A DNA stretch of 29,922 nucleotides from CAYVHB01 sp964450865 (GCA_964450865.1 CAYVHB010000035.1:1-29922); one strand, 5' to 3'; positions 8,267 through 16,453 are shown, numbered from the stretch's first letter. Numbers and translations are program-made. The notes: generated by a model from the sequence alone, not told the origin.

Positions 8267-9253
8267 TTATACGTTTTTATACAGGGTCGCTCTGACCGCC
8301 TGGATGATGTCCTCTTCACTGGGCACTACGGCAGCTTCGAGCGCTGGATTGAAGGGCAACGGACAGGCCTTGGCCCCGAGACGGCCAACCGGCGCATCCA
8401 GGTATTTGAAAGCGTTCTCCGTGATCAGGGCAGCGATTTCCGCGCCCCAGCCGCCCGTGCGGTGAGCTTCATGCACCACGACAGCCCGTCCGGTCTTGAT
8501 GACCGACTGAATCAAAGTGTCCTGGTCCAGTGGCACGAGGGTCCGGGGATCGATAACTTCAACAGAAATATCTTCCGCAGCCAGTTTCTCGGCAGCTGCC
8601 AGGGCCCGGTTGACATAGAGCAGGCTGGCAATCAGCGTGACATCCTTGCCTTCCCGGGCAACCTTGGCCTGGCCGAAGGGGATCATGAATTCCGGATCGT
8701 CCGGCACCTCGCCCTTCATGGTATACAGGGCCTTGTGCTCAAAAAACATGATCGGGTTATCGTCGCGCAACGCCGTACGCAGCAGCCCGGCCGCGTCAGC
8801 CGGACTGGATGGCATGACAACCTTGAGTCCCGGAAAATGCATGAAAATCGTCTCGACACTCTGCGAGTGGGTCGCCGCATTGCCGCGGCCGATACCCTGC
8901 TGCCCGCGGATGACCAGGGGAATAATCGCCTTGCCGCCAAAGACATAGCGGGTCTTGGCGACCTGGTTCAGGATCTGGTCCATGCTCATGAACGCAAAAT
9001 CCATGTACATCAGCTCAACAATCGGTCGCATTCCGGCACAGGCCGCGCCCAGGCCGGCGGCAACAAATCCGGCTTCGGAGATGGGGGTATTGCGGACACG
9101 CTCGCTGCCAAACTCATCGAGGAGACCGCGTGTGCAACCAAATATTCCACCTTGTTTGGCCACATCCTCACCCATGACGAAAACGGTATGATCCCGGCGC
9201 ATCTCTTCAGCTATGACATCCCGGATGGCCTGGGCATAGGTCTTGATACTCAT
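8267..9253 (-). CDS. 2-oxoacid/acetoin-type dehydrogenase E1 beta subunit
   Basis: The 328-residue protein is the transketolase-like beta subunit of a thiamine-diphosphate E1. The GED motif near residue 29 supplies the glutamate that activates the cofactor. It has the typical FGCTRGL, SEAGFVAAGLGAA and GQQGIGRGNAATHSQS segments and the C-terminal transketolase domain with HEAHRTGGWGAE. With E1alpha it decarboxylates or cleaves the 2-oxo or acetoin-like substrate and acylates the E2 lipoyl group. AGGTGAT precedes the ATG by 5-6 nt. It lies between E1alpha and E2 in the operon. The sequence resembles AcoB-like proteins of Firmicutes, but pyruvate or branched-chain substrates cannot be ruled out. 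Confidence 0.93.
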   Translation of the reverse strand: MSIKTYAQAIRDVIAEEMRRDHTVFVMGEDVAKQGGIFGCTRGLLDEFGSERVRNTPISEAGFVAAGLGAACAGMRPIVELMYMDFAFMSMDQILNQVAKTRYVFGGKAIIPLVIRGQQGIGRGNAATHSQSVETIFMHFPGLKVVMPSSPADAAGLLRTALRDDNPIMFFEHKALYTMKGEVPDDPEFMIPFGQAKVAREGKDVTLIASLLYVNRALAAAEKLAAEDISVEVIDPRTLVPLDQDTLIQSVIKTGRAVVVHEAHRTGGWGAEIAALITENAFKYLDAPVGRLGAKACPLPFNPALEAAVVPSEEDIIQAVRATLYKNV

Positions 9254-9304
9254 TTTATATCACCTGTCCTTTGCAAATACCTGAATCTGGCTGCCTGCGT
9301 CTCT

Positions 9305-9334
9305 ACCGGATAGCCGGCGTCCATTCGATCCGGT
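9305..9334. other. Intercistronic inverted repeat between E1 alpha and E1 beta
   Basis: ACCGGAT (9305-9311) pairs with ATCCGGT (9328-9334) around a 16-nt loop. It lies in the 109-bp gap between the two E1 genes and has no U-run on either strand, so it is more likely an RNA-processing or stability hairpin than a terminator. Confidence 0.4.
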
Positions 9335-9362
9335 CGGTTGATGCTCACTTTACTGCCTGCTG

Positions 9363-10328
9363 TCAGGGTTTCACGTAGAAGACGTCGTCTGTTACAGTCG
9401 CCGGGTCCGGCTCGGGACTTTGCATGGCAAACTCGGCGGCAGCTTCGACATCGGCTCTGGACTGGGTTTCTATGGCCGTGAGTTCCGCCAGGGTCGCAAT
9501 GCCTGCGGTGATCATATAATCACGCAAACGGCGGATCGGATCCTTGAGCTTCCAGGCTTCAACTTCTTCGCGCGTCCGGTAGACTTGCGGGTCACCGGTC
9601 CAGTGGCCAAGCCAGCGATAGGTCTTGCATTCGATCAGGGTCGGTCCCTCGCCAGCCCGGGCCCGGGCTACGGCCCGGGAGAAAACCTCATCAATCGCCA
9701 GTACATCGTTCCCATCCACCGAATAGCCCGGGATATTGTAGCTGGTTGCCCGGATGCTGATATCCTCGACGGCAGTGCTCTCACTGACCGGTACCGAGAT
9801 CCCGAACAGATTGTTCTCGCAGACGAAAATGACCGGTAATTTCCAGACAGCGGCCAGGTTGATGGCTTCATGAAAAGCGCCTTCATTGGAGGCTCCGTCA
9901 CCGAAGAAAGTCACGGCGATCTGGTCCGAACCGCGCAGCCTGGCAGCCAGGGCCGCTCCAGCTGCAATGCCGATCCCGCCACCCACGATCGCGTTGGCGC
10001 CAAGATTGCCTTTTTCGAAATCGGCAATATGCATCGATCCGGAACGGCCCTTGCAATAACCGGTCGCCTTGCCCATCAGCTCAGCCATCGATTTGCCCAG
10101 TTCCGCGCCTTTGGCAATGCAGTGGCCGTGCCCGCGATGGGTGCTGGTGATGTAGTCCGAGTCGCGCAGTTGCGAGCAGACCGTCGCGGCGATCGCTTCT
10201 TCGCCGACATAGAGGTGAACCGAGCCCCTGAGCTTGTTCTGCTCAAAGTAGCTGAGCGCTTTCGTTTCGAAATCACGGATTTCATTCATTGTTTTGTAGA
10301 TATGAAGCAATCTCTCTTTTTCTATCAT
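9363..10328 (-). CDS. 2-oxoacid/acetoin-type dehydrogenase E1 alpha subunit
   Basis: The 321-residue protein carries the thiamine-diphosphate-binding motif GDGASNEGAFHEAINLA ending in ENN (143-173), the THRGHGH segment near 63-69 and GRSGSMHIAD near 95-103, all typical of E1alpha. It heads the E1alpha-E1beta-E2-E3 operon. The ATG at 10328 has GAGGT 6 nt upstream. Its promoter carries a palindrome overlapping the -10 element, so the whole dehydrogenase belongs to the regulon described in this window. GSMHIAD and the gene order are closest to acetoin dehydrogenase AcoA, but the true substrate is not determined; given the neighbours it may be a pathway-specific 2-oxo compound. Confidence 0.93.
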   Translation of the reverse strand: MIEKERLLHIYKTMNEIRDFETKALSYFEQNKLRGSVHLYVGEEAIAATVCSQLRDSDYITSTHRGHGHCIAKGAELGKSMAELMGKATGYCKGRSGSMHIADFEKGNLGANAIVGGGIGIAAGAALAARLRGSDQIAVTFFGDGASNEGAFHEAINLAAVWKLPVIFVCENNLFGISVPVSESTAVEDISIRATSYNIPGYSVDGNDVLAIDEVFSRAVARARAGEGPTLIECKTYRWLGHWTGDPQVYRTREEVEAWKLKDPIRRLRDYMITAGIATLAELTAIETQSRADVEAAAEFAMQSPEPDPATVTDDVFYVKP

Positions 10329-10374
10329 GGCTCTACCTCTTTGCCTGTGTATCTTGGGACTGAGATATTGTCTG

Positions 10375-10408
10375 ATATTATGATAATATAGACCTTACGC
10401 CGAGTCAA
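10375..10408 (-). promoter_or_regulatory. Promoter of the dehydrogenase operon with overlapping operator
   Basis: On the minus strand, TTGACT (-35, 10403-10408) and TATCAT (-10, 10380-10385) are spaced by exactly 17 nt. The -10 sits inside the perfect palindrome ATATTATGATAATAT at 10375-10389. A bound repressor would block RNA polymerase. The palindrome shares half-sites with the other regulon operators but has one base in its centre where they have CG. Confidence 0.75.
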
Positions 10409-10420
10409 CATAAAACGATG

Positions 10421-10440
10421 ATAGATTATCGATATTATAT
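10421..10440. promoter_or_regulatory. Possible second operator upstream of E1 alpha
   Basis: TATCGATA at 10427-10434, inside an ATTATCGATATTAT context, shares the TATCGATAAT core of the regulon palindrome (read on the minus strand). It lies about 20 bp upstream of the -35 element of the E1alpha promoter and could be an auxiliary site. Confidence 0.45.
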
Positions 10441-10529
10441 TCATCATGGATTGATTGTAACAGGCCAGCGGATTAATATTTCGGAAAACAGGTCAGGCCT
10501 GAAGCAGCAGTCAGGTTTTTGGCAATGGT

Positions 10530-11432
10530 TTATTGCAAATCGTGGGGCAATTGATAATATGTGTGATGGGCTGGCACGGAGACGATTTCACCTTCCGGGT
10601 AACGCAACGCCGTTAAGAGATTCCCGAATACACAGCCGGTATCGATGCCAAGCCAGTTGTGATTTTGCCGGACCTTTTTGTAAGCGTAATGGCCATAAAC
10701 AATCAGGCGCTGGCCAGGGTCTATCTTGACCGGGGTATCAGCTACGACATCCTCAGCGGCCTTGATGGCGGCAGCTGACAAAATGGCCGGAGCTGGTGGG
10801 AAGCCGGAATCAGGCCGGGATCCGCAATCAGCCGCGACACCGCTTCGGTCGACTGGACCAGCATCATCGAAATATCCGCTCTGCCTGCTATCGCCGGGCC
10901 TTACCTTGAAGCCGGTCTCATCCAGGAAACCAGCGTGAACGACGATCAGACGGCCCTGGTCCAGCACATAGTATGGGGAGCCCTTTGCCAATAATTGTGC
11001 GACCTGCAGGCTTAATGCGCTCGCATCCGGCGCAGCAGCGATTTCTCGCAAAGTGGGTTCGATACCGATGATACCGGGAGCTGGGCGGGCATGAAGATTC
11101 AGCCAAAGTGCTTCATCATGATTACCCGTTACAAAAAGCGCATCTCCCTGCCGGTCCAGCTCAAGAGCCAGCCGCAAAACATTGACATTTTGCGGGCCGC
11201 GATCACAAAGATCGCCGAGGAAAACCAGCTTGCGTCCCTCGGGTGGCCTGGCAGTCCAGTTTTTTGCATCGACCTGATAACCCAGATTCGTGAGCAATTG
11301 ACAGAGTTCCGGATAACAGCCGTGAACATCGCCGATCAGGTCAAGGGGACCCGTGTCATGGTATCGGCTCCAGGCCAGATCCTTCTGATTTGGCCACTCC
11401 TGTTGACAATTGTAAAAAGAAATGGGTTGCAT
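10530..11432 (-). CDS. PrpE-like metallophosphoesterase
   Basis: The 300-residue protein is a calcineurin-like phosphoesterase of the PrpE/serine-threonine phosphatase group. Metal-binding motifs are GDVHGC at 34-39, GDLCDRGP roughly 40 residues later, GNHDE, and a late GHY plus D-T-G-C segment. Relatives hydrolyse diadenosine tetraphosphate, RNA ends or phosphoproteins. ATG 11432 is chosen because GGAGGT lies 8 nt upstream; an upstream in-frame start at 11591 would run through the promoter. It is a single gene with its own promoter and a double operator of the regulon. A role in removing phosphate from a pathway intermediate or from a regulated protein is possible but speculative. Confidence 0.85.
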   Translation of the reverse strand: MQPISFYNCQQEWPNQKDLAWSRYHDTGPLDLIGDVHGCYPELCQLLTNLGYQVDAKNWTARPPEGRKLVFLGDLCDRGPQNVNVLRLALELDRQGDALFVTGNHDEALWLNLHARPAPGIIGIEPTLREIAAAPDASALSLQVAQLLAKGSPYYVLDQGRLIVVHAGFLDETGFKVRPGDSRQSGYFDDAGPVDRSGVAADCGSRPDSGFPPAPAILSAAAIKAAEDVVADTPVKIDPGQRLIVYGHYAYKKVRQNHNWLGIDTGCVFGNLLTALRYPEGEIVSVPAHHTYYQLPHDLQ

Positions 11433-11531
11433 AAACAGATACCTCCGCCCGACTACCGCCTGATGCTGATCCTGGGCTGATCCATATTTGCGGCTACTGA
11501 TGGCAATCCATAAGCCAGGCAATTTGTATGT

Positions 11532-11591
11532 CGATAATATTATCGATAATCGCTTGTTTGCCATTTTACATGATTCGCGCCCCAGCTGCAA
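11532..11591 (-). promoter_or_regulatory. Phosphatase promoter with double palindromic operator
   Basis: TTGCAG (-35, 11586-11591) and TAAAAT (-10, 11563-11568) are spaced by 17 nt on the minus strand. Immediately downstream, 11532-11552 holds two overlapping perfect palindromes, ATTATCGATAAT (11539-11550) and CGATAATATTATCG (11532-11545). The position just past the transcription start suggests repression. Confidence 0.75.
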
Positions 11592-11630
11592 CGCCTCGGC
11601 GCATACGCTGACAGGGTCGAAAAATGCACA

Positions 11631-11661
11631 ACAAAAAACAGACCCGCGCGGTGGGTCTGTT
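11631..11661 (-). terminator. Rho-independent terminator of gntR2
   Basis: AACAGACCC (11637-11645) pairs with GGGTCTGTT (11653-11661) around a 7-nt loop. On the minus strand the stem is followed by a run of T residues (11638 down to 11631). It lies about 40 bp downstream of the regulator stop codon. Confidence 0.85.
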
Positions 11662-11699
11662 CTCGGTAAAGCGCTTTGAAGCCGGTTCCAGTACTTGAA

Positions 11700-12398
11700 T
11701 CAATGATTCCGGTAGGCGTTTTTCAGGACATTGGCGAATATTTCCAGGTGCTCGCGGATAGACTGGGCCGCTACTTCAGCGTCGCCCGATTGAATAGCGT
11801 CAAAGACTGCGACATGCATCTGGGCCATGGTCTCGATGGACATATCCGTGGCCAGGACTGTCATATGGGTCCAGTCCCGGATATTGCACTGACGCCATAG
11901 GCGCAGCAGGACATCATTGTGTGACAGACTGACAATCAGCTCGTGGAATCTTTCGTCATGGGCCACAAAGCGCTTCAGGTCATGATCAACGGCAGCCGAG
12001 TTCATGGCTTGCGCTTCCAGGCGCAGGCTTTCCAGATCGGCTTCGGAAAGGCTTCCGATCATGGTCCGGACCGCCATTTGCTCAAGGCAGGCCCGGACAG
12101 AAAAATTATCCTGGATGTCCTTCTCCGTCAGGGAGCGGACCGTTGAGCCACAGTATGGCTTGGTTTCAACCAGTCCGATGGCCTCCAGGTCGCGAATAGC
12201 CTCCCGGATCGGGGCCTGGGAAACACCAAATTGCCTGGCCCAATAGGTTTCCAGGATGCGGTCACCGGGTTTGAGTTCGCCTGACTGGATCGCATTTTCA
12301 AGATACTCGCGGATTTCCTGCCGAAAAGTCTGGCGATTGATCAACGGTGTGGCTACCTGGTTATTGTCTTTCTTGTCGTCTTTCAAAGATCTTCTCAT
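11700..12398 (-). CDS. GntR-family regulator, FCD type; probable regulon regulator
   Basis: The 232-residue protein has a GntR winged helix in residues about 25-90, with GDRILETYWARQFGVSQAPIREAIRDLEAIGLV, followed by an FCD ligand-binding domain containing the conserved HDERFHE metal-site helix and a late EHLEIF segment. Members of this VanR/FCD subgroup mostly act as repressors relieved by a pathway metabolite. The gene is monocistronic with a strong terminator, and a variant of the regional palindrome lies about 40 bp upstream of its ATG. It is central among the genes that carry that palindrome, making it the best candidate for the common regulator. AGGGA lies about 7 nt before the ATG. Confidence 0.88.
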   Translation of the reverse strand: MRRSLKDDKKDNNQVATPLINRQTFRQEIREYLENAIQSGELKPGDRILETYWARQFGVSQAPIREAIRDLEAIGLVETKPYCGSTVRSLTEKDIQDNFSVRACLEQMAVRTMIGSLSEADLESLRLEAQAMNSAAVDHDLKRFVAHDERFHELIVSLSHNDVLLRLWRQCNIRDWTHMTVLATDMSIETMAQMHVAVFDAIQSGDAEVAAQSIREHLEIFANVLKNAYRNH

Positions 12399-12437
12399 TT
12401 GGCGTCCCTTAAAACTCTCACTATCGCATCATCACAT

Positions 12438-12451
12438 ATTATCGAGATTAT
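12438..12451 (-). promoter_or_regulatory. Operator-like site upstream of gntR2
   Basis: ATTATCGAGATTAT is a degraded form of the regulon palindrome, 40 bp upstream of the regulator ATG. A possible -10 TAGAAT lies just upstream on the minus strand, but no good -35 is visible. The site would allow autoregulation. Confidence 0.5.
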
Positions 12452-12562
12452 TGTTTTATTCTAACGCATTCTGATTTCTTTGGCTACATAAAACGAGCCG
12501 GGCAGCTCCGACACCCCCGGTCATGCGCGAATGACTCTGACACAAGGCCGATTATGGTACCC

Positions 12563-12591
12563 GGCCGGGCTGATCTGCGATCAGCCCGGCC
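12563..12591. terminator. Strong hairpin after the dikinase operon, probable terminator
   Basis: GGCCGGGCTGATC (12563-12575) and GATCAGCCCGGCC (12579-12591) form a perfect 13-bp stem with a 3-nt loop, 20 bp beyond the stop of the HPr-kinase-like gene. There is no clean U-run on the minus strand, so it may be a stabilising or Rho-assisted structure instead of a classic terminator. Confidence 0.6.
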
Positions 12592-12611
12592 AGCTTTCAT
12601 ATTTTCAGGAC

Positions 12612-13499
12612 TTAGCCAAGATATTTGTCCAGTTCATCTATAATGATCTGGGGGCCTACGCCACGGATGTAAAGATAGGTGCGCTGGCTGGTAAATTCAC
12701 GGATGAACCGGGCCCGTTTATAACGCAGCCCGTTCGTATCGAACAAGGGCATCGGTTGTTCGGAAGACAGGAGAATCGGGCTGCCAATGTAGTTGTCAAG
12801 GCAATGGAATGTCTGGTATTCCTTCTCATATTGGCTCATCTCACCCGCAACAGTCGCATAGTTGCCATCGATATCGGGCATAACCACGAGATCAATATGG
12901 GTGCTGCCGGTAAACAGATTGAAATCCGGTTGTTTGCTGAAGAATTTGTTGACGCCTTCATCCTGGTTGGGCTTGTCAATCCGCTCCGTACCCTTGGTCC
13001 GCACACGCAGGAAAACACTCTTGGAGCCATTGATGACTGTGCCATCCGGCGCCAGCACGAGGGTTTCTGTCGAGACGATGGTTGCGCCGCGCTTGCAGGC
13101 CTCGATCTGGGACATGGTCTTGCCGCTGTTGCTTTCACCACCCATGAACATGACTGTCTTGCCCTTGTAGTGGACAGCCGAGGCATGAAAAATGAACCGA
13201 TCGTCAGCGTAAAGACGTGAGCCGAGGAAAGACACGATAATCCGCTGTAGTTCACCTTCAAACCACTCACCGCGCAGGACAACCCGGCCACCGGCATAAT
13301 CAACAGATTTGGTTACGTCATCTTTAAACCAGATGAAATCCGGGTGGGCAATCGTTGTCGCCAGGGAACGTTCGACTCCGCCGAGGCGATAGTTCAAAAA
13401 GCTCATATCCGATAGAACCTGGCTGCAAGGTTCTTTACTGATAACATCCAGGCGAATCGCTGTCTGGTCGGCCTTGATCTGTTCGGTGTGGGTATGCAT
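12612..13499 (-). CDS. HPr-kinase-like P-loop protein
   Basis: The 295-residue protein has a Walker A motif GGESNSGKT at about 120-128, preceded by FHASAV (about 104-109), the arrangement seen in the HPr kinase/phosphorylase C-terminal fold. The typical HPrK N-terminal domain is absent, and the downstream acidic motif is a STETL segment. I recognise the fold but not a named family. It follows the ATP-grasp subunit of a split dikinase by 67 bp and ends the operon, so it may phosphorylate or regulate that enzyme, or act on the pathway substrate. ATG 13499 is chosen because GGAGG lies 6 nt upstream; the ATG at 13505 abuts the same GGAGG with no spacer. Confidence 0.75.
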   Translation of the reverse strand: MHTHTEQIKADQTAIRLDVISKEPCSQVLSDMSFLNYRLGGVERSLATTIAHPDFIWFKDDVTKSVDYAGGRVVLRGEWFEGELQRIIVSFLGSRLYADDRFIFHASAVHYKGKTVMFMGGESNSGKTMSQIEACKRGATIVSTETLVLAPDGTVINGSKSVFLRVRTKGTERIDKPNQDEGVNKFFSKQPDFNLFTGSTHIDLVVMPDIDGNYATVAGEMSQYEKEYQTFHCLDNYIGSPILLSSEQPMPLFDTNGLRYKRARFIREFTSQRTYLYIRGVGPQIIIDELDKYLG

Positions 13500-13566
13500 G
13501 TTCATCCTCCATCATACTATCGGTTCGCAGTTGCCTGTTTATCTGGCCGGATGCTGGCAACACTGT

Positions 13567-14520
13567 TCAGAGTGTCGTAATCGGCCGGCTTTGCAGAAGA
13601 TACAGTTCATTTTTTTCGATTGCCCACTCTATGTCCTGGGGTTTGCCAAAGAATTGCTCAATACGCTTCGCCATCTCGGCCAGCTGGACAAGTTCCGCCC
13701 CGGTCAGGACCTGCGCTTCGCGGATCGCTTCGGGAACCTCTTGTTCCACGGAACCCCGCAGCGAAGGATCACGGACCACCATGACCTCCTTTTCCGAGAT
13801 GTAGGTCTCAATGGCATGGTTGCTGTTCTTGTCAATCACGTAATTGTCCGGTGTGACTATCCCGGAGACAACGCCTTCACCCAGGCCCCACGCTGCTTCA
13901 ACCAGAATCTGATCCGGTTGTCTGGTGATCGGATTAACCGTAAACATGACCCCTGATTTCTCCGAATTGACCATTTTCTGGATGACAACGGCTATCGATA
14001 CCTGCTCTTCAGAAAATCCCTTTTCGCGGCGATAGAAGATAGCCCGGCCATTGTAGAGTGAGGCCCAGCAAGCCTTGATCTTGTCCATGACATCGGTTTC
14101 ACCCAGGACATAGAGGAAGGTCTCCTGCTGGCCGGCAAAGCTGGCGTCGTCGAGATCCTCGGCTGTACCACTGGACCGCACGGCAACAGCTGGCAAGTCT
14201 GTGCCAAGCTGGCTGTAATAGCTGGAAATCTCGTCAGATAACTCCTGCGGGAAGGGCTGGCCGATGATCAGGTTGCGAATCCTGGCAGATTCGTTTTCTA
14301 TCGAATTGTAATTGTCAAAGTCGATCGTGCTGATGATCGCCAATATTTTATCTATAAGGCCGGTTTTCTGCAGGAAGCCATTAAAAAACGGCGCTGAAAC
14401 GACAAATCCATTCGGGACTGGCAGTTGCGCCCGGGTCATTTTGCTCAGGCTTGCGCCTTTGCCGCCGGTCAGGGCAATATTGGTGCCGTCCATATCATGA
14501 AACCAGATAAAGTTTGCCAC
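13567..14520 (-). CDS. PEP synthase-like ATP-grasp subunit
   Basis: The 317-residue protein equals the N-terminal ATP-binding domain of PEP synthase and pyruvate phosphate dikinase as a separate polypeptide. It has GGKGASL at about 19-25, AVRSSGTAEDLDDASFAGQ in the middle, FTVNPITR and VEAAWGLGE, and the closing DIEWA...LLQSRPIT motif. It would transfer phosphate from ATP to the catalytic histidine of the partner encoded upstream (14747-16453). The separation resembles phenylphosphate synthase, where ATP and His domains are distinct subunits. I start it at GTG 14520, with GGAGG 10 nt upstream and a canonical N-terminus; an ATG at 14601 abuts a strong hairpin and is unlikely. Confidence 0.85.
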   Translation of the reverse strand: MANFIWFHDMDGTNIALTGGKGASLSKMTRAQLPVPNGFVVSAPFFNGFLQKTGLIDKILAIISTIDFDNYNSIENESARIRNLIIGQPFPQELSDEISSYYSQLGTDLPAVAVRSSGTAEDLDDASFAGQQETFLYVLGETDVMDKIKACWASLYNGRAIFYRREKGFSEEQVSIAVVIQKMVNSEKSGVMFTVNPITRQPDQILVEAAWGLGEGVVSGIVTPDNYVIDKNSNHAIETYISEKEVMVVRDPSLRGSVEQEVPEAIREAQVLTGAELVQLAEMAKRIEQFFGKPQDIEWAIEKNELYLLQSRPITTL

Positions 14521-14601
14521 GAAAGTGTTGCCTCCAGACAAGTGCCATGCAGTACGCTGATTGGTTAGCCAGGGGAATGATCTTGAAATGGGGGTGTTCA
14601 T

Positions 14602-14637
14602 GGAGCAGGCCAGTTGGTGGGCTCCCTGGCCTGCTCC
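14602..14637. other. Intercistronic hairpin between the two dikinase subunits
   Basis: GGAGCAGGCCAG (14602-14613) pairs perfectly with CTGGCCTGCTCC (14626-14637) around a 12-nt loop. It lies in the 226-bp gap between the His-domain gene and the ATP-grasp gene, about 80 bp before the chosen start. There is no U-run on the minus strand. It may adjust the ratio of the subunits by RNA processing or attenuation. Confidence 0.55.
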
Positions 14638-14746
14638 GTGTTTTCATCGCTCGTGATTGACGGCGGTGCCGCAGGTGATGACTCACATAAAAGGATTATT
14701 GACGCCAATGAAAAAGGTCGCTGAGGCGAATGGAAGGTGATCGAGT

Positions 14747-16453
14747 TTAGTCGAGGATTTCGACAATGCCAGTGCTGCCGTTGACGCGGATCCGCATACC
14801 GGACTGGATGGTCCGGGTGGCCTTGGTGGTGCCGACGACGCACGGGATGCCGAATTCACGGGAAACGACGGCCGGATGGGAGGTGGCTCCGCCGGTGTCG
14901 GTAACCAGGCCGGAGATCTTGCTGAAGCTGACGACCCAGGCCGGATTGGTCATTTTGCAGACCAGGATGTCGCCCTTTTCGATCTTGTCAAACTCAGCCG
15001 GGGAGGCTACATAACGGGCAATGCCCTCGATGATGCCGGGGGATGCCGGCAGGCCCTTGAGCCTGGTGACTTTGGCGGCTTTTTCGGCCTCGGATTTCTT
15101 TCTTTCCTCGAGTTCCTGCTCGTACTTGTGCGGCCAGCCCCAGAGACCCTTGTAGGTTTCCTCATAGAGCGACCATTGACTGATCGTACCATACCACTCA
15201 CGCGGGGTCCTGATTTTGGCATCTGCCATTTCCTGGCGGCGCTGAGCGACGATGGCCCGGCCATCAAGCGCATTGGGGACAGCGCTCAAAGCCCGGATTT
15301 CGTCATATTTGAACATAAATACGTCTTCAGGATCATCAATCGCCCCATTCTTGACCAGGGCTTTGCCCACTTCCAGGAAGGCGATGCGGGCGCGGGCATA
15401 GGTGCCCTGGTCGATGTAGAAGTGATGATCCGGAGTCAGCGGGGACATTTTGATCGCCAGGTCCATCGCATCCTTGAGTTCTTTCTTCCTGGCTTCGTCG
15501 CTTACCTTGGACAGCAGGTCCGCGATCGCGACAGCCTGGTCAGCAGCACATTTTTCATAGGCAATATAGAAATTGTAATCGGTTTCAAGATAGGTCTTGA
15601 GGGCCGAGAAAATCGGGGTCGGATCTTCTTTCCAGGTCTTGTAGACCAGCTCATGGGTGTAAATAGCCTTGTAGCCGTATTCGTCCTGGTAGGCTGTGAT
15701 CATCTTGACCAGTTCACTATCGGCCGCCATTTTGTCATAGGCTGCACTGATCTCGGCCACAGATGAACCAGCGAACAGCTTGGACAGCTCGGCATGGTTT
15801 TTGATGTATTCCTTGATTTCATAAAGGGCCCTGAGCGAATCCCAGTTGCGATCATTCTCGGAAACGAGGATCTTGCCGATTGTTTCCTGGTCAACGCCGC
15901 CGACGACTTCGTTGGCTTTGATCTGGAACAGAAGGTGGGCGAAGAATTGGGCCAGATTCAGGACCCAATGGATTTTGAAGTGCCGGTCCAGGATGTCGCG
16001 CAGCTCTTCGATGTGAACCATGAGCTCACCCATGCTGGCCTTGGCGTAGTCGAACTTGTCAAGGTAATCACAGTTGCGCGCAATTTCCGGCAGATAGCGA
16101 TCGCGCCACCAGTCAAGGAAATTGGCCGCATATACCGGGAAAACCATGTAAAAATAGGGATCCATCAGGCGGATTTCTTCTTTGTCGGTGCGGGGGACGA
16201 CGGCTGAATAGACATAGCCATTGATCTTCTTGCCGATCCAGTGTTTGCCGCCTGTATAACCAAAACGGTCATACATGTAGGTCAGTGTCGAACCCCACCA
16301 GCCGGCAGCATCGAAGTAAAGGGGCGAAACCGGGTTCGGGCAATGCAGATCATCAAAATACCAGTGCAAATTCTTTTCGGCTTCATCAGTCCACTGGACC
16401 GGGTACTTCTCACTGCCGAAAAATGTGTCAATGATTTTTTCGTAACTTTCCAA
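14747..16453 (-). CDS. PEP-utilizing phosphotransferase subunit with phosphohistidine domain
   Basis: The 568-residue protein ends in the swivelling phosphohistidine domain of PEP-utilizing enzymes (about 460-568), with DTGGATSHPAVVSREFGIPCVVGT and catalytic His526. Thr524, two residues before it, is the position phosphorylated by DUF299 regulators in dikinases. The first 450 residues are helical and rich in aromatic residues and do not look like the PEP/pyruvate TIM barrel; they recall the substrate-binding part of phenylphosphate synthase or rifampicin phosphotransferase. With the downstream ATP-grasp subunit it should form an ATP-dependent phosphotransferase for an unidentified acceptor. 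The start is TTG at 16453, backed by a perfect AAGGAGG 8 nt upstream. It is the first gene of its operon. Confidence 0.82.
   Translation of the reverse strand: MESYEKIIDTFFGSEKYPVQWTDEAEKNLHWYFDDLHCPNPVSPLYFDAAGWWGSTLTYMYDRFGYTGGKHWIGKKINGYVYSAVVPRTDKEEIRLMDPYFYMVFPVYAANFLDWWRDRYLPEIARNCDYLDKFDYAKASMGELMVHIEELRDILDRHFKIHWVLNLAQFFAHLLFQIKANEVVGGVDQETIGKILVSENDRNWDSLRALYEIKEYIKNHAELSKLFAGSSVAEISAAYDKMAADSELVKMITAYQDEYGYKAIYTHELVYKTWKEDPTPIFSALKTYLETDYNFYIAYEKCAADQAVAIADLLSKVSDEARKKELKDAMDLAIKMSPLTPDHHFYIDQGTYARARIAFLEVGKALVKNGAIDDPEDVFMFKYDEIRALSAVPNALDGRAIVAQRRQEMADAKIRTPREWYGTISQWSLYEETYKGLWGWPHKYEQELEERKKSEAEKAAKVTRLKGLPASPGIIEGIARYVASPAEFDKIEKGDILVCKMTNPAWVVSFSKISGLVTDTGGATSHPAVVSREFGIPCVVGTTKATRTIQSGMRIRVNGSTGIVEILD

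Noticed and set aside
8462..9313. A 283-residue plus-strand open frame opposite E1 beta
   Set aside because: It is the antisense shadow of a clear E1beta gene, has no family motifs and no ribosome-binding site. The long plus-strand frame at 14876-15766 is rejected for the same reason.
4958..10328. Assignment of the operon as housekeeping pyruvate dehydrogenase
   Set aside because: E1alpha has acetoin-type features and the promoter has the pathway operator. A housekeeping role cannot be excluded, but regulation argues for a dedicated function.
10418..10729. A 103-residue plus-strand frame near the phosphatase 3' end
   Set aside because: It spans the E1alpha upstream region and the antisense of the phosphatase, and has no recognisable domain or ribosome-binding site.
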